Assembly (NCBI GenBank): GCA_010672965.1
Contig: JAAHFN010000003.1
Span: 145,505 to 209,504 of the forward strand
DNA from: Oscillatoria sp. SIO1A7
Lineage (GTDB): Bacteria; Cyanobacteriota; Cyanobacteriia; Cyanobacteriales; Laspinemataceae
DNA: 64,000 nt
Direction of reading: 5' to 3'
Shown: positions 7,635-15,543 of the stretch, one piece after another
Numbering within the stretch: position 1 is the stretch's first letter
Layout of the letters: each line of letters starts with the position of its first letter
The notes under the pieces: generated by a model
Database searches by the model: none
The model's input: the letters and a program-made list of their open reading frames with translations, nothing else
What the model was told of the DNA's origin: nothing
Translations under genes and position numbers: made by a program

Positions 7635-8111
7635 CTATTGTCTTTCCCAGCCCAAACCAAACGGGTCTTCCCCGTGTTGGTTTATTAGATCCACTTCGTA
7701 CTCGGTTAATATTTCCGGGCAGTCTGTCTCGTCTTTGCGATACGCCTCAATCAAGTGGCATATTTTTTCTTTATTCCACCCGCGCTGAGTCAATACCTTT
7801 TCTATCCCTTCTGGGGAATAGAAAAATTCTATCATACTTTTGTATTCGGGATGCTCTTCGTTTGCCTTTAGTATTTTGATAATGTTTTCAGTGGTATAGC
7901 GAGCAATAGTTTCGGCATCTCGTAGCTCTACAGCTCTTGCCTTAGCACCTTCCCAACTCCAGCCCCATTTTTGGGCGAGGGCAACGATCGCGCCGTCAAG
8001 CCATTGATTAAGCAATTCCGATTTGCGATGTTTGGTAGCTTTCTCTATGGCTGTCATCAAATCTTCTTCTGTTTTGTATTCTTTGGCGGGTTTCAATTGT
8101 GCTAAGTTCAT
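7635..8111 (-). CDS. Hypothetical protein
   Basis: 158 residues, unrecognised, acidic and helical. It contains LDGAIVALAQKWGWSWEGAK and a C-terminal DPFGLGWERQ. No membrane segment or known motif. The start at 8111 is preceded by AACAGCTACAAGGATAAAACAA, which offers AAGGA as ribosome binding site and again echoes the CTACAA leader of the cluster. It lies 32 bp after the winged-helix gene and is probably in one transcript with it. Confidence 0.6.
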   Translation of the reverse strand: MNLAQLKPAKEYKTEEDLMTAIEKATKHRKSELLNQWLDGAIVALAQKWGWSWEGAKARAVELRDAETIARYTTENIIKILKANEEHPEYKSMIEFFYSPEGIEKVLTQRGWNKEKICHLIEAYRKDETDCPEILTEYEVDLINQHGEDPFGLGWERQ

Positions 8112-8143
8112 TTGTTTTATCCTTGTAGCTGTTTGTTTGCTGT

Positions 8144-8635
8144 CTATTTAATTCCAAAATTGAGTGATTGATTTTTTAAACCTACATTTTCGTAGTAGGC
8201 TGCTATTGCTTTTTGTCGATTCTCTTCGGGTTGGGCTCGAAGAGCTTTAACGGCAGAAGTCAGAGAAAAAAGATAAGCATTCCACTTAAAGGCAAGATTT
8301 TCTGCTCGATTCCTTTGAGATTCATTCACCCTTAACATTTTCCTTGGGCGACCCCGACGCTTGTTGCGCTCTTTGTATTGTTCTATGACGCCTTCTTTTA
8401 AAAGCAGCTTTACGGCTTTGCAAAGAACGGGGTGGGATAACTTAAATATTGGTTGGGACTCTTCCAGATTTTTCTTTAGTTCTGTGCTGTAAGAATCTCT
8501 CCAAATGAGATGAGATGCGATGTAAGCAATCGCGAGCCGTTTTTCAAGGTGAATTCTGGGCGAACCTTTAGAATCTTCTATCAACTCTAATTCGGTTTTG
8601 CTGCTTTGAGGTTTTAATTGTTTAATTGTTGCCAT
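8144..8635 (-). CDS. Winged-helix-like DNA-binding protein
   Basis: 163 residues, complete paralogue of the partial gene at 1-301. Core: LAIAYIASHLIW, LEESQPIFKLSHPVLCKAVK, LLLKEGVIEQYKERN, then KRRGRPRKMLRVNES. The recognition-helix-like segment followed by a basic GRP wing fits a winged helix-turn-helix. The C-terminal 60 residues are helical and absent from known regulators that I can name. A perfect box B lies 30 bp upstream of its own start, so autoregulation is plausible. Function is inferred from fold only. Confidence 0.7.
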   Translation of the reverse strand: MATIKQLKPQSSKTELELIEDSKGSPRIHLEKRLAIAYIASHLIWRDSYSTELKKNLEESQPIFKLSHPVLCKAVKLLLKEGVIEQYKERNKRRGRPRKMLRVNESQRNRAENLAFKWNAYLFSLTSAVKALRAQPEENRQKAIAAYYENVGLKNQSLNFGIK

Positions 8636-8664
8636 GATTATTTCAATTGTAGCGTTTGTGTTGA

Positions 8665-8692
8665 GCGGGCAATTTGTAGATAGGGTGCCCGC
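8665..8692 (-). promoter_or_regulatory. Box B inverted repeat, upstream of winged-helix gene
   Basis: Perfect 7-bp arms GCGGGCA (8665-8671) and TGCCCGC (8686-8692), with spacer ATTTGTAGATAGGG identical to the copy at 9456-9483. The near edge is 30 bp from the start at 8635. The leader between them carries AAACGCTACAAT, a possible -10 region. Confidence 0.6.
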
Positions 8693-8724
8693 CGCTTGCT
8701 GTATTATCGCTAGTTATAGTGCGG

Positions 8725-9423
8725 TTAGCGCCTGAATATTCCGTCTTCAAAAACGAAGAGCCAAAACCCTTCATCTTCAAATGCAGTCTGTTCTATTGCG
8801 GCATTTATTGCCCATTTTTCTTGCAAATAGTCAAGAAAGCTTTCTTTGTCGTCATAAAAGCGAAGAGGGTGTTCTTTGAACGTTTTTAGCCAAAAATCTT
8901 CTACCAAGCTGACAAAAGAATAATAATGCCCAAAACAGTCTTCCCCAAAACTTCGAGCCTCAAAATCATCTTTAAATTGTCGCCACATCTCCATGCCAAT
9001 GGTAACTATTCTTGCTTTAGTCATTGCTGGCCTGTCTTTTTTTTCTTTGCTTCTTTTTTGCCAATATTGCGGATCTCCCGATTTTTTGCTTTTTTTGTTT
9101 TCGAGGATTTCATCCCAAAAACCCACGATTTCGCGTATCCACCCGCATTCAGTAAGGCGGCTAGCTGTATTTAAAGTAAAAGAAACAGTTACTTTATAAT
9201 AAATGCGACGTGGCTCCAGATGATAAAAATCGGTAGCTATTTTTTCTAGCTCTAACTGACCGCACCAAACTTTCTGACCGTAATCTCCAAGCAGAACGCC
9301 CGCCCACACCGGCTCGGCAAACTCCGGCAGATCGTCAACCCAATTGATTGGATATTCGCGCTCGGTCTTCCCAATGCGCACGCTCGCGGTATTGTTGTCG
9401 GCATTTACAGTTATGCTGGCCAT
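8725..9423 (-). CDS. Hypothetical protein
   Basis: 232 residues from the ATG at 9423 (MASITVNADNN). The frame runs upstream to 9486 but would then cross box B, so 9423 is preferred; AGAGGAAAACTA gives a ribosome binding site. The N-terminus is beta-like (TASVRIGKTEREYPINWVDD); the rest is Trp/Phe-rich and helical. The segment KKSKKSGDPQYWQKRSKEKK is strongly basic. No family is recognised. Confidence 0.6.
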   Translation of the reverse strand: MASITVNADNNTASVRIGKTEREYPINWVDDLPEFAEPVWAGVLLGDYGQKVWCGQLELEKIATDFYHLEPRRIYYKVTVSFTLNTASRLTECGWIREIVGFWDEILENKKSKKSGDPQYWQKRSKEKKDRPAMTKARIVTIGMEMWRQFKDDFEARSFGEDCFGHYYSFVSLVEDFWLKTFKEHPLRFYDDKESFLDYLQEKWAINAAIEQTAFEDEGFWLFVFEDGIFRR

Positions 9424-9455
9424 TAGTTTTCCTCTATTTGTAGCGTTTGCGTTGG

Positions 9456-9483
9456 GCGGGCAATTTGTAGATAGGGTGCCCGC
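9456..9483 (-). promoter_or_regulatory. Box B inverted repeat, upstream of gene 8725-9423
   Basis: Same 28-bp sequence as 8665-8692: arms GCGGGCA and TGCCCGC, near edge 33 bp before the ATG at 9423, and the same AAACGCTACAAA leader. Identical arms and spacer at two sites 790 bp apart indicate selection or recent duplication. Confidence 0.6.
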
Positions 9484-9501
9484 CATTTACTGAATTTATT
9501 A

Positions 9502-9839
9502 TTAGTTGACCGTCACTTTCCCGGTAACGATCGCAACTTCCCGGGGCGACATTCCCCGAACAAAATCGGGCAGATTAGTAAACCCGCGATCGCCGTCTCG
9601 CCACAAATTGCGACCGTCGCTGTTGAAAACGAATCCTGGCGGCACCTTGGCTCGGGCAGCATCCCACTCTTGTGCGGTGCAGGTTGCAGAGCCGATTTCG
9701 TCAGTAGCGGCACCTTGCTTTTTCCAAAGGTCGATTAGCGCCTGGGCTGCTTGGAAATATGTTTCAAATTTCCTTTTGAAGGGCGGGCAAAACCCAGGGA
9801 GAGCCGCCCATTGTTCGCGATCGCTCCGCCAGAAACATC
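9502..9839 (-). pseudogene. 5'-truncated hypothetical gene running into a tandem repeat
   Basis: The C-terminal ~110 codons look like true protein (REQWAALPGFCPPFKRK, then FETYFQAAQALIDLWKKQ and a closing MSPREVAIVTGKVTVN). Going upstream, the frame enters the CCCCACA array at about 9848-9990, where it encodes only Gly-Val-Trp-Cys repeats. No credible start lies between. Either the array has replaced the 5' end, or translation starts from a GTG inside it. The gene marks the right edge of the accessory block. Confidence 0.4.
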
Positions 9840-9847
9840 CCAGGCGA

Positions 9848-9990
9848 CACACCCCACACCCCACACCCCACACCCCACACCCCACACCCCTCCCCCCACA
9901 CCCCACACCCCACACCCCACACCCCACACCCCACACCCCACACCCCACACCCCACACCCCACACCCCACACCCCACACCCCACACCCCAC
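9848..9990. repeat. CCCCACA heptanucleotide tandem array (STRR)
   Basis: About twenty copies of the 7-bp unit ACACCCC with a single variant (TCCCCCC). This is the class of short tandemly repeated repetitive sequence typical of filamentous cyanobacteria. It lies between the accessory block and the transaldolase gene. Confidence 0.95.
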
Positions 9991-10008
9991 ACCCTTCCCC
10001 AATGCTGC

Positions 10009-10659
10009 CTATAGATCGGTTTTCATTTCTATGCCTATTCCGTTTTGGGCGAACTCTGTAAAAGTTTTATCCGACAATTCATTGCTCGCGATCGCCTCCA
10101 ACATTGCCAAAGGTAGAGTTAAATGATGGGCTCCGGCTTGTAGAGAAGCGAATGCCTCTTGGGGGGACTTAATACTTGCAGCCAGAATTTCCGTATCGCT
10201 CCCTGCCAGGACGCTAGCCATATCCCGCACCAAAGCAATTCCGTCACCCAAAAGCCTAGTAGCGCGATTCACATAAGCGATCGCATATTTAGCACCAGCT
10301 TCCCGAGCCACTGCGGCCTGAGCCGGACTGTAGATTGCCGTCACCGAACAGGCGATATCCCGCGAAACAGAAGCCACCACCTCAAAACCCGCTACTGTCG
10401 CCGGAATCTTCAAAACCGTTTGTTTGCCAATAATCTCATTTGCCCTGCGAGCTTCTGCCACCATGCCATCAAAGTCAGATGCCATCAACTGATAAAACAC
10501 CGGGCCCGATGTAAATTCCGTTAATTGTTTGAGAGTCGCCTCCGGTGACAAATCGCTTTTAGCCAAAAGGGTTGGATTGGTAGTTATGCCCTTGACCCAC
10601 CCCATCTTTCGAGCTGCTTTTGCTTCCTGCGCGATCGCCGAATCTAGATAAATAGCCAT
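10009..10659 (-). CDS. Transaldolase / fructose-6-phosphate aldolase family protein
   Basis: 216 residues, the usual length for the small FSA/TalC-type transaldolases. The early loop GITTNPTLLAKS (24-35) and the Schiff-base lysine in VLKIPAT (Lys84) are present, with a C-terminal HHLTLPLAML. The family interconverts sugar phosphates of the pentose phosphate pathway by a class I aldolase mechanism in the cytoplasm. Whether this member is a true transaldolase or a fructose-6-phosphate aldolase cannot be read from the sequence. The start at 10659 has AGGGGAAATTAAGA upstream. It is a single gene between repeat-rich gaps. Confidence 0.9.
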   Translation of the reverse strand: MAIYLDSAIAQEAKAARKMGWVKGITTNPTLLAKSDLSPEATLKQLTEFTSGPVFYQLMASDFDGMVAEARRANEIIGKQTVLKIPATVAGFEVVASVSRDIACSVTAIYSPAQAAVAREAGAKYAIAYVNRATRLLGDGIALVRDMASVLAGSDTEILAASIKSPQEAFASLQAGAHHLTLPLAMLEAIASNELSDKTFTEFAQNGIGIEMKTDL

Positions 10660-10727
10660 TCTTAATTTCCCCTATCCATCGAAAGCAATTTATAGCAGTA
10701 AGCGGTTAGCTGACAGCGGTCAGCTTG

Positions 10728-10859
10728 GGGAGCATTTCAATTTTGTAATCCGAGCTTTTTGGTTGCGTAGGTTGGGCCCGGGAACGAAACCCAACAAGGG
10801 GCTGTCGTTGGGTTTCGTTCCCGGGCCCAACCTACTACTTGCAAAAGTGAAATGCTCCC
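10728..10859. mobile_element. MITE family C, copy 1, with 9-bp target duplication
   Basis: Outer inverted ends GGGAGCATTTCA and TGAAATGCTCCC. The 9-bp sequence GTCAGCTTG stands directly before (10719-10727) and after (10860-10868), a perfect target-site duplication. Inside is a hairpin (10767-10835) with 29-bp perfect arms starting GTAGGTTGGGCCCGGG and an 11-base loop. A related element with the same ends lies at 60951-61180. The rest of the 366-bp gap to 11025 holds a block (10905-10953) shared with 17360-17408 and inverted GATATATCAAAA/TTTTGATATATC. Confidence 0.8.
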
Positions 10860-11025
10860 GTCAGCTTGAGCGTCAAAGTATTGCAATAATTTTAAGCAAA
10901 AGGCGCGTTTTGATTCCTGTCAAACACCCTAATCCGATGTGATATATCAAAAAAATATCCAGAAATACCAGGCGACAAGACCGGGCAGAAGGGCATATTT
11001 AACTTTTGATATATCGCAAGAATAT

Positions 11026-11769
11026 TTATAATAGCCCGGAGAATTCCAAGTCTTCAATTACCTGAAGTCCGCGAGGATCGCCCACGCGCAATAAAGAAGA
11101 CTTGGCATCTTCTTGCACGCTCAGGTCTTCATCATTTTCCAAAGCCTCAATCAAACCGTCTATAGCCCCGGCATAGACTATATTATTAGGCAATTCGCGA
11201 CACATTTGACCCAGAGCCCAGGCACAGTTAGAACGAACGGCCGAAATTGGGTCATTAAGCAATCCTTGAATTAAGGGCGGTACGGCTCCCACCACCAGAT
11301 CGAAACCCACCGGAGCGAGTTGCCCCAGAGAGCTTGCCGCCCAGAGGCGAACCGCAGGAATATCGGTTTTCAAAGCATGAACCAGAGGAGCCAAAGCTTG
11401 GCGATCGCCGCAATTGCCCAGAGCCCAGACTAATCCTTTGCGGACATAGCCATTCCAATCCTTTCCTAGCTGTTCTATCAATGGTGACACCACCGCCGGA
11501 TTGGTATTGCGTCCCAAAGCATAAGCCACGCTAACCCGCACCAAAGGGCAAGGCTCCTGGAGCAACTCAACCAAATCTGGAATTGCCCGTTCGTCCCTAA
11601 GTTCGCAGAATGCCCGCGCTGCAACCATGCGCTGCTGGGGATCCGGTGACTTCAACAGGGGCAACATCTCTTCTGGATCTGGAGCCTGCGGTTCTGGATC
11701 TTCCAATCGATCCAGAGGGCTCTCTAGCTCGTTCTCAATATCGAATACGCTTATATCGTCATCATGCAT
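11026..11769 (-). CDS. HEAT-repeat (PBS-lyase-like) protein
   Basis: 247 residues. An acidic N-terminal 30 residues precede about five HEAT repeats, marked by VAARAFCELRDERAIPDL, VRVSVAYALGRNTNPAVV, VRKGLVWALGNCGDRQAL, VRLWAASSLGQLAP and VRSNCAWALGQM. Such proteins are common in cyanobacteria. Some are phycobilin lyases and others are scaffold proteins. The features of CpcE/F lyases cannot be confirmed here, so a protein-binding role is the safer call. It is cytoplasmic, with no signal peptide. It is encoded alone, with MITE-containing gaps on both sides. Confidence 0.85.
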   Translation of the reverse strand: MHDDDISVFDIENELESPLDRLEDPEPQAPDPEEMLPLLKSPDPQQRMVAARAFCELRDERAIPDLVELLQEPCPLVRVSVAYALGRNTNPAVVSPLIEQLGKDWNGYVRKGLVWALGNCGDRQALAPLVHALKTDIPAVRLWAASSLGQLAPVGFDLVVGAVPPLIQGLLNDPISAVRSNCAWALGQMCRELPNNIVYAGAIDGLIEALENDEDLSVQEDAKSSLLRVGDPRGLQVIEDLEFSGLL

Positions 11770-11930
11770 AACAATAATTTTATCGGAAAATAAATAGCCG
11801 CATATAATTTAGGGATTTTGCGAGGGCTACGCTTGCAAAAATCTATGCGGGTCAAATATATGGCCCTTAGCTATACCGATGGGCTGCTCCAAAGCGCTGC
11901 TCCAACGCCTACCGGACTGCATCAATGGTA

Positions 11931-12023
11931 TAAAACTTACGCATTGCCTCTGTATTTATAGGGGCCATAGCGGAAATCGCCCCTACATTTAGGGTTAGAT
12001 TTCCGCTCTCTGCGTAAGTCCTA
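11931..12023. mobile_element. MITE family A, copy 1 (diverged left end)
   Basis: Ends AACTTACGCA and TGCGTAAGTCCT are inverted, matching the CAGGACTTACGCA family, but the left end has lost its outer GG. Flanks TGGTA (11926-11930) and TGATA (12024-12028) are a 5-bp duplication with one mismatch. The remainder of the 333-bp gap (11770-12102) shows no gene. Confidence 0.65.
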
Positions 12024-12102
12024 TGATATTTATTTGTGCGATCGCCCCTTACTGCTAAGTCCCGTTTTCATCCTTATCTCCGAGCCAGCCTATTGCATAT
12101 TA

Positions 12103-12975
12103 CTATATCGATTGCAAATTAAAATTTTGCTTTGAATAGGTTGTGCCATCGGGCATAATTGCCCCTCTGAAATCGGCCTCATCCAGAATCGCCCCCTTGA
12201 GCCTAGCCCCTTGCAGATTAGCTCCCATTAAATTAGCGCATCTTAGATTTGCTCTCTTGAGAATTGCCTCCCTGAGATTCGCCCGAGAAAAGTCTGTCCA
12301 ACTGAGATCCGCTTTAGCAAGGTCTGCCCGACTCAAATCTACCCCGCTGAGCCTTGCCCGACTCAAGTTAGCTTCTGGCACCAACGTACCTGGCCCCATA
12401 AAATACAGTCCTGCTTTGCCCGGGTCGAACTCTGCCCCAAACTGCGTCATCTCATCGTATAAAGCCTCGGACAGGTCGGCATCTTTTAGCTTTGCCCGAC
12501 TCAGATCCGCTCCTCGCAGATCTGCCCCAACCAAATATGCCCCGCTCAGGTCTGCTTCGCTCAGCTTTGCCCAGCGAAAATCTACCTTTCTCAGATAAGC
12601 ATTGCTTAGGTAGGCTTGAGGACTAATGGAATAAGCTCGGGTAGCTTTGGGGTCAAAATCATCTGGAAATTGAGTTTGGATATTATAGACTGCCTCGGAA
12701 ATATCCGCCCCTGCCAGATGAGCCCATCTTAGATCCGTCCCTCGCAGATCTGCTCCTCTAAAATATGCCCCTCGCAGATCCGCTCCTCGCAGATCTGCTC
12801 CTCTGAGGTCTATAGCTCTTAAATATGCTGCGCCGAAGCTGACTTCTCTAAGCTTGGCATCTCTCATAGTAGCGCGACTGAGATTGGCTCCGCTTAGGTG
12901 CGCTTCGCTGAGATTTACCTTGGTAAAGTTCCTTTTTCCTTGGGCGTATAGGGTTAGAAGTTCGTTGGCATCCAT
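12103..12975 (-). CDS. Pentapeptide-repeat protein
   Basis: 290 residues from MDANELLTLYAQGKRNF at 12975; an open frame reaches 13092 but lacks family resemblance. Runs of A(D/N)Lxx pentapeptides (LRGADLRGADLRGAYF, LSRADLAKADLSW) form a right-handed quadrilateral beta-helix over nearly the whole length. They are broken by two loops with parallel sequence, YNIQTQFPDDFDPKA and YDEMTQFGAEFDPGKA. The opening MDA-ELL-YxxGxRNF is shared with the protein at 15692-16279. Function is unknown; the family is abundant in cyanobacteria. No signal peptide. Confidence 0.9.
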   Translation of the reverse strand: MDANELLTLYAQGKRNFTKVNLSEAHLSGANLSRATMRDAKLREVSFGAAYLRAIDLRGADLRGADLRGAYFRGADLRGTDLRWAHLAGADISEAVYNIQTQFPDDFDPKATRAYSISPQAYLSNAYLRKVDFRWAKLSEADLSGAYLVGADLRGADLSRAKLKDADLSEALYDEMTQFGAEFDPGKAGLYFMGPGTLVPEANLSRARLSGVDLSRADLAKADLSWTDFSRANLREAILKRANLRCANLMGANLQGARLKGAILDEADFRGAIMPDGTTYSKQNFNLQSI

Positions 12976-13093
12976 AATATCAGTTAAAAAATTCCTTGCT
13001 CTGTTTTTGGATAGGAATTGAATAATTTCTGGCAAGGATTTACGCACAGAAAATATATAATAGTTTAGCCTGCTAGACTCGCACCTAGTCAAT

Positions 13094-13131
13094 GAAACCC
13101 GGTTTCTTCCGCTTCCCCGAAACCGGGTTTC
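13094..13131. repeat. GAAACCCGG inverted repeat
   Basis: GAAACCCGGTTTC and GAAACCGGGTTTC frame 12 bases. The same short hairpin family recurs near 49131, at 53372-53404 and at 54254-54290. There is no T-run, so a terminator role is not evident. The remainder of 12976-13292 shows no gene. Confidence 0.6.
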
Positions 13132-13292
13132 TAGTCCCCGGAACGTAAATCAGTTTTGATTGTACTATTGATTCAAAATATTAATTCCGAATTCCGGGTG
13201 ACTTGAAAGCATCAGTCCCGATCTAGAAATATTTTTTTGCCAAGCAAGAGAAATATTTCTCCATCAAGCTACTCCAGGAAAAGATACTGCAA

Positions 13293-14705
13293 TTAGAATC
13301 GCTCGCCCAAGGCAAAATGTATCTGAGCATCTCCTTGGTCGCTAAGGGCAAACTCCAGGCGCAATGGACCAAAATCGCTCAGGGCTCTTAGGCCGACTCC
13401 AAAGCCCGCGCCACTTCCAGACTTGTTCCGCACTTCTCCGGGTTCCCCTCGCACCGTATCCCCAGAGCGCAGGTCAGTTCCATAGTCCGCAAACACCGTA
13501 CCCCCCAATCGGGAGAGAAGAGGCAATTCTAGATCGGAGACAATTGGGAAGCGATACTCTAGAGAAGCTTGGACGAAACTGCGACCCGTCCCTACCTCTC
13601 CGTCGCTATAGCCTCGCACCGAGTTCGTCCCCCCAATGCTAAAGGCTTCATAGGGAGCTGCATCACCGATAATCGTGCCTCCTTGAATGTTGAAGACAAC
13701 AGTCTGGGTATTGGCGATCGGCATAAATTTGCTGTAAGTCGCTCTAAGACGGTTGAAGGAAAGGTTCGAGTCTCCTACGGGTATTGACTGTTCCGTTCCC
13801 ACCCCAAAACGATAGCCTGTAGTCGGCCAAAATGGATCGTTGCGCCGGTCTTGAAAGGCAGAGAGATTTAATGTCAGCAGATCGTCTTTGCCATCGTCAG
13901 AGACGGTCACTCGGTTGCCAAATTGATCTCGCGTGAAAATAGAATCGGTGATTGCAGCATTGCGGATACTCACTTGCTGGTAACCGCCGCCAACGCCAAT
14001 GACCAAGCCATTTTCGTTAACTGGCTTAAAGAATTCAAAGCTACCGCCGATGCGATGTACCCAAGCCGCATGGTCGTGGATTAGTTCTACCTCGGGGTCG
14101 CCGTTGAAGAAGTTTGCTTCGGGCGATCGGCTAATAAAAAATCTCGCAGTATAACCGCTATCTAATGGGTCTCCGTCTCCCCAAGGATCGGTAAGGCTAG
14201 CATAGCCGCCTAAGGTTCGCGTCCCTCCCTCAAACCCAAAATCCAGAATATGATTGTTATTGCCGAGATTGAGTACGCGAAAGTTCAGCCCGCCGTACAA
14301 GCCTTTCAAGGAACTAGATCCTATCACGGGATTCACAGAAAATTTTGGACCGTCATCAAACTCCTCATCAAACTCCCGATATTGAGCCAGCATCCCATTT
14401 GTATTTCCTATGAAATAGTTGTGCTGCTTGTCAAGCTCTATATTCTCTACCCCCAAATTCTGTATTGGCCCCGAAAACTGTATTGGCCTCCAACTCTGGA
14501 TCGGTAAGGTTCTATCCCAGACTGCTTGAGGGACAATTAGGTTTTCCAGCTCGCTCGATACATACTGATTGTCCGAAGCAGTTTTTGGTATTGATGGGGT
14601 TTGTCCCCAAGTAGGGGAAGCCAAAAGTAAGGTCGCAGAGACTGTTCCCACCATCAGTGCTAGGGGTGGTATTGGATTTTGCCAACTATATTTTGTTGTA
14701 TTCAT
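13293..14705 (-). CDS. Omp85/BamA-like outer-membrane beta-barrel protein
   Basis: 470 residues from the ATG at 14705, with a signal peptide (ALMVGTVSATLLLASPTWGQ). The C-terminal two thirds are alternating strands ending in Phe (LGERF), as in outer-membrane barrels. The SIGGTNSVRGYSDGEVG segment is the VRGY/F motif of loop 6 of the Omp85 superfamily. No POTRA repeats are evident in the N-terminal ~110 residues, so it is shorter than BamA, TamA or TpsB. Its role in protein insertion is therefore doubtful. It could not be taken as the TpsB partner of the exoproteins at 25-33 kb without further evidence. Confidence 0.8.
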   Translation of the reverse strand: MNTTKYSWQNPIPPLALMVGTVSATLLLASPTWGQTPSIPKTASDNQYVSSELENLIVPQAVWDRTLPIQSWRPIQFSGPIQNLGVENIELDKQHNYFIGNTNGMLAQYREFDEEFDDGPKFSVNPVIGSSSLKGLYGGLNFRVLNLGNNNHILDFGFEGGTRTLGGYASLTDPWGDGDPLDSGYTARFFISRSPEANFFNGDPEVELIHDHAAWVHRIGGSFEFFKPVNENGLVIGVGGGYQQVSIRNAAITDSIFTRDQFGNRVTVSDDGKDDLLTLNLSAFQDRRNDPFWPTTGYRFGVGTEQSIPVGDSNLSFNRLRATYSKFMPIANTQTVVFNIQGGTIIGDAAPYEAFSIGGTNSVRGYSDGEVGTGRSFVQASLEYRFPIVSDLELPLLSRLGGTVFADYGTDLRSGDTVRGEPGEVRNKSGSGAGFGVGLRALSDFGPLRLEFALSDQGDAQIHFALGERF

Positions 14706-14737
14706 GCCGTTCGCTCCCACAGGCTCGCATTTTTTTA

Positions 14738-14830
14738 GCGCTTGATTTTACCGCTTGATTTTGGCGCTTGATTTTGGCGCTTGATTTTGGCGCTTGATTT
14801 TGGCGCTTGATTTTGGCGCTTGATTTTGGC
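14738..14830. repeat. 13-bp tandem repeat upstream of the Omp85-like gene
   Basis: About seven copies of CGCTTGATTTTGG in tandem, starting 33 bp before the start at 14705 and ending in a HIP1 site. On the minus strand they would occupy the promoter/leader of that gene, so copy number could affect its expression. Confidence 0.9.
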
Positions 14831-15179
14831 GATCGCCTTATAACCTAAAGTTCTAAAAACACCAAAAAAATTACCTAAAGACTCTATTAGTACCGTGCGC
14901 GCCAAGCACAAGACACTATATATAGTTTATCTGCCCTAAAATTTGCGCTAATCCCGCACCATGTAAGCAGCCCAGATAAGCCGCTGGATTAGATTTTGCT
15001 GCCAGATAAGCTCCTAGATTAGATTTTGCATCTCGAAAGTACCATTATTATTGGTGCCACTGAGATGCCTTGCCAAAACCTCCTCTATATTAGGCATTGC
15101 AGCAACTCTTTCTTCAACAGCTTTATCTTTCTTTTGGAATACAGGTGTCCCCACTCCCCTACTTTTTAGGGAAGGGTGA

Positions 15180-15330
15180 GGAGGGTGGGGAGATGGGGAC
15201 CGGGGGAATTGAGTATTTGGGGACTGGGGGACTGGGGGACTGGGGGACCGGGGAACTGGGGAACTGGGGGACCGGGGGACTTGGGTATTTGGGACTGGGG
15301 GACTTGGGTACTTGGGGACTGGGAGAGGGA
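15180..15330. repeat. GGGGACT heptanucleotide array
   Basis: Degenerate tandem copies of GGGGACT (with GGGGAAC, GGGGACC and TGGGTAT variants). It is one of several STRR arrays that fill the otherwise gene-free gap 14831-15691. Confidence 0.85.
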
Positions 15331-15340
15331 GAAGGCTCGT

Positions 15341-15543
15341 CCTTTCAAGGGTATGTTTTTTAGATTTGGCATTTCATTGCTCGGTATCGTGTATCGACCC
15401 GGGGCGTAGGGGCGACAGCATTCCCGAGATAGCTTTTGCTCTCTTCGCAGAAGAAGAGCGTATTGGAATGCTTCGCCCAAGAAACCCATGCAGCCCGCCG
15501 ATCTCGTCAAAAAAGAGATTACAAAAAACATACCCTTGAAAGG
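15341..15543. mobile_element. MITE family B, copy 1, with perfect 9-bp target duplication
   Basis: 203 bp with inverted ends CCTTTCAAGGGTATGTTTTT and the reverse complement (ACATACCCTTGAAAGG). AAGGCTCGT flanks it directly on both sides (15332-15340 and 15544-15552). Internal subterminal inverted segments contain GGGGCGACAGCATTCC and GGAATGCTTCGCCC. No coding capacity for a transposase, so non-autonomous. A second copy lies at 45502-45701. Confidence 0.85.

Noticed and set aside
9848..9990. Possible CRISPR array
   Set aside because: Pure 7-bp tandem repeat with no spacers; no cas genes nearby.
9506..10126. 206-residue open frame on the plus strand rich in His-Thr-Pro
   Set aside because: It is the translation of the CCCCACA array and the antisense of two genes.
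12975..13092. N-terminal extension of the pentapeptide-repeat protein
   Set aside because: The extra 39 residues have no similarity to the paralogue's start; MDANELL at 12975 is shared with it.
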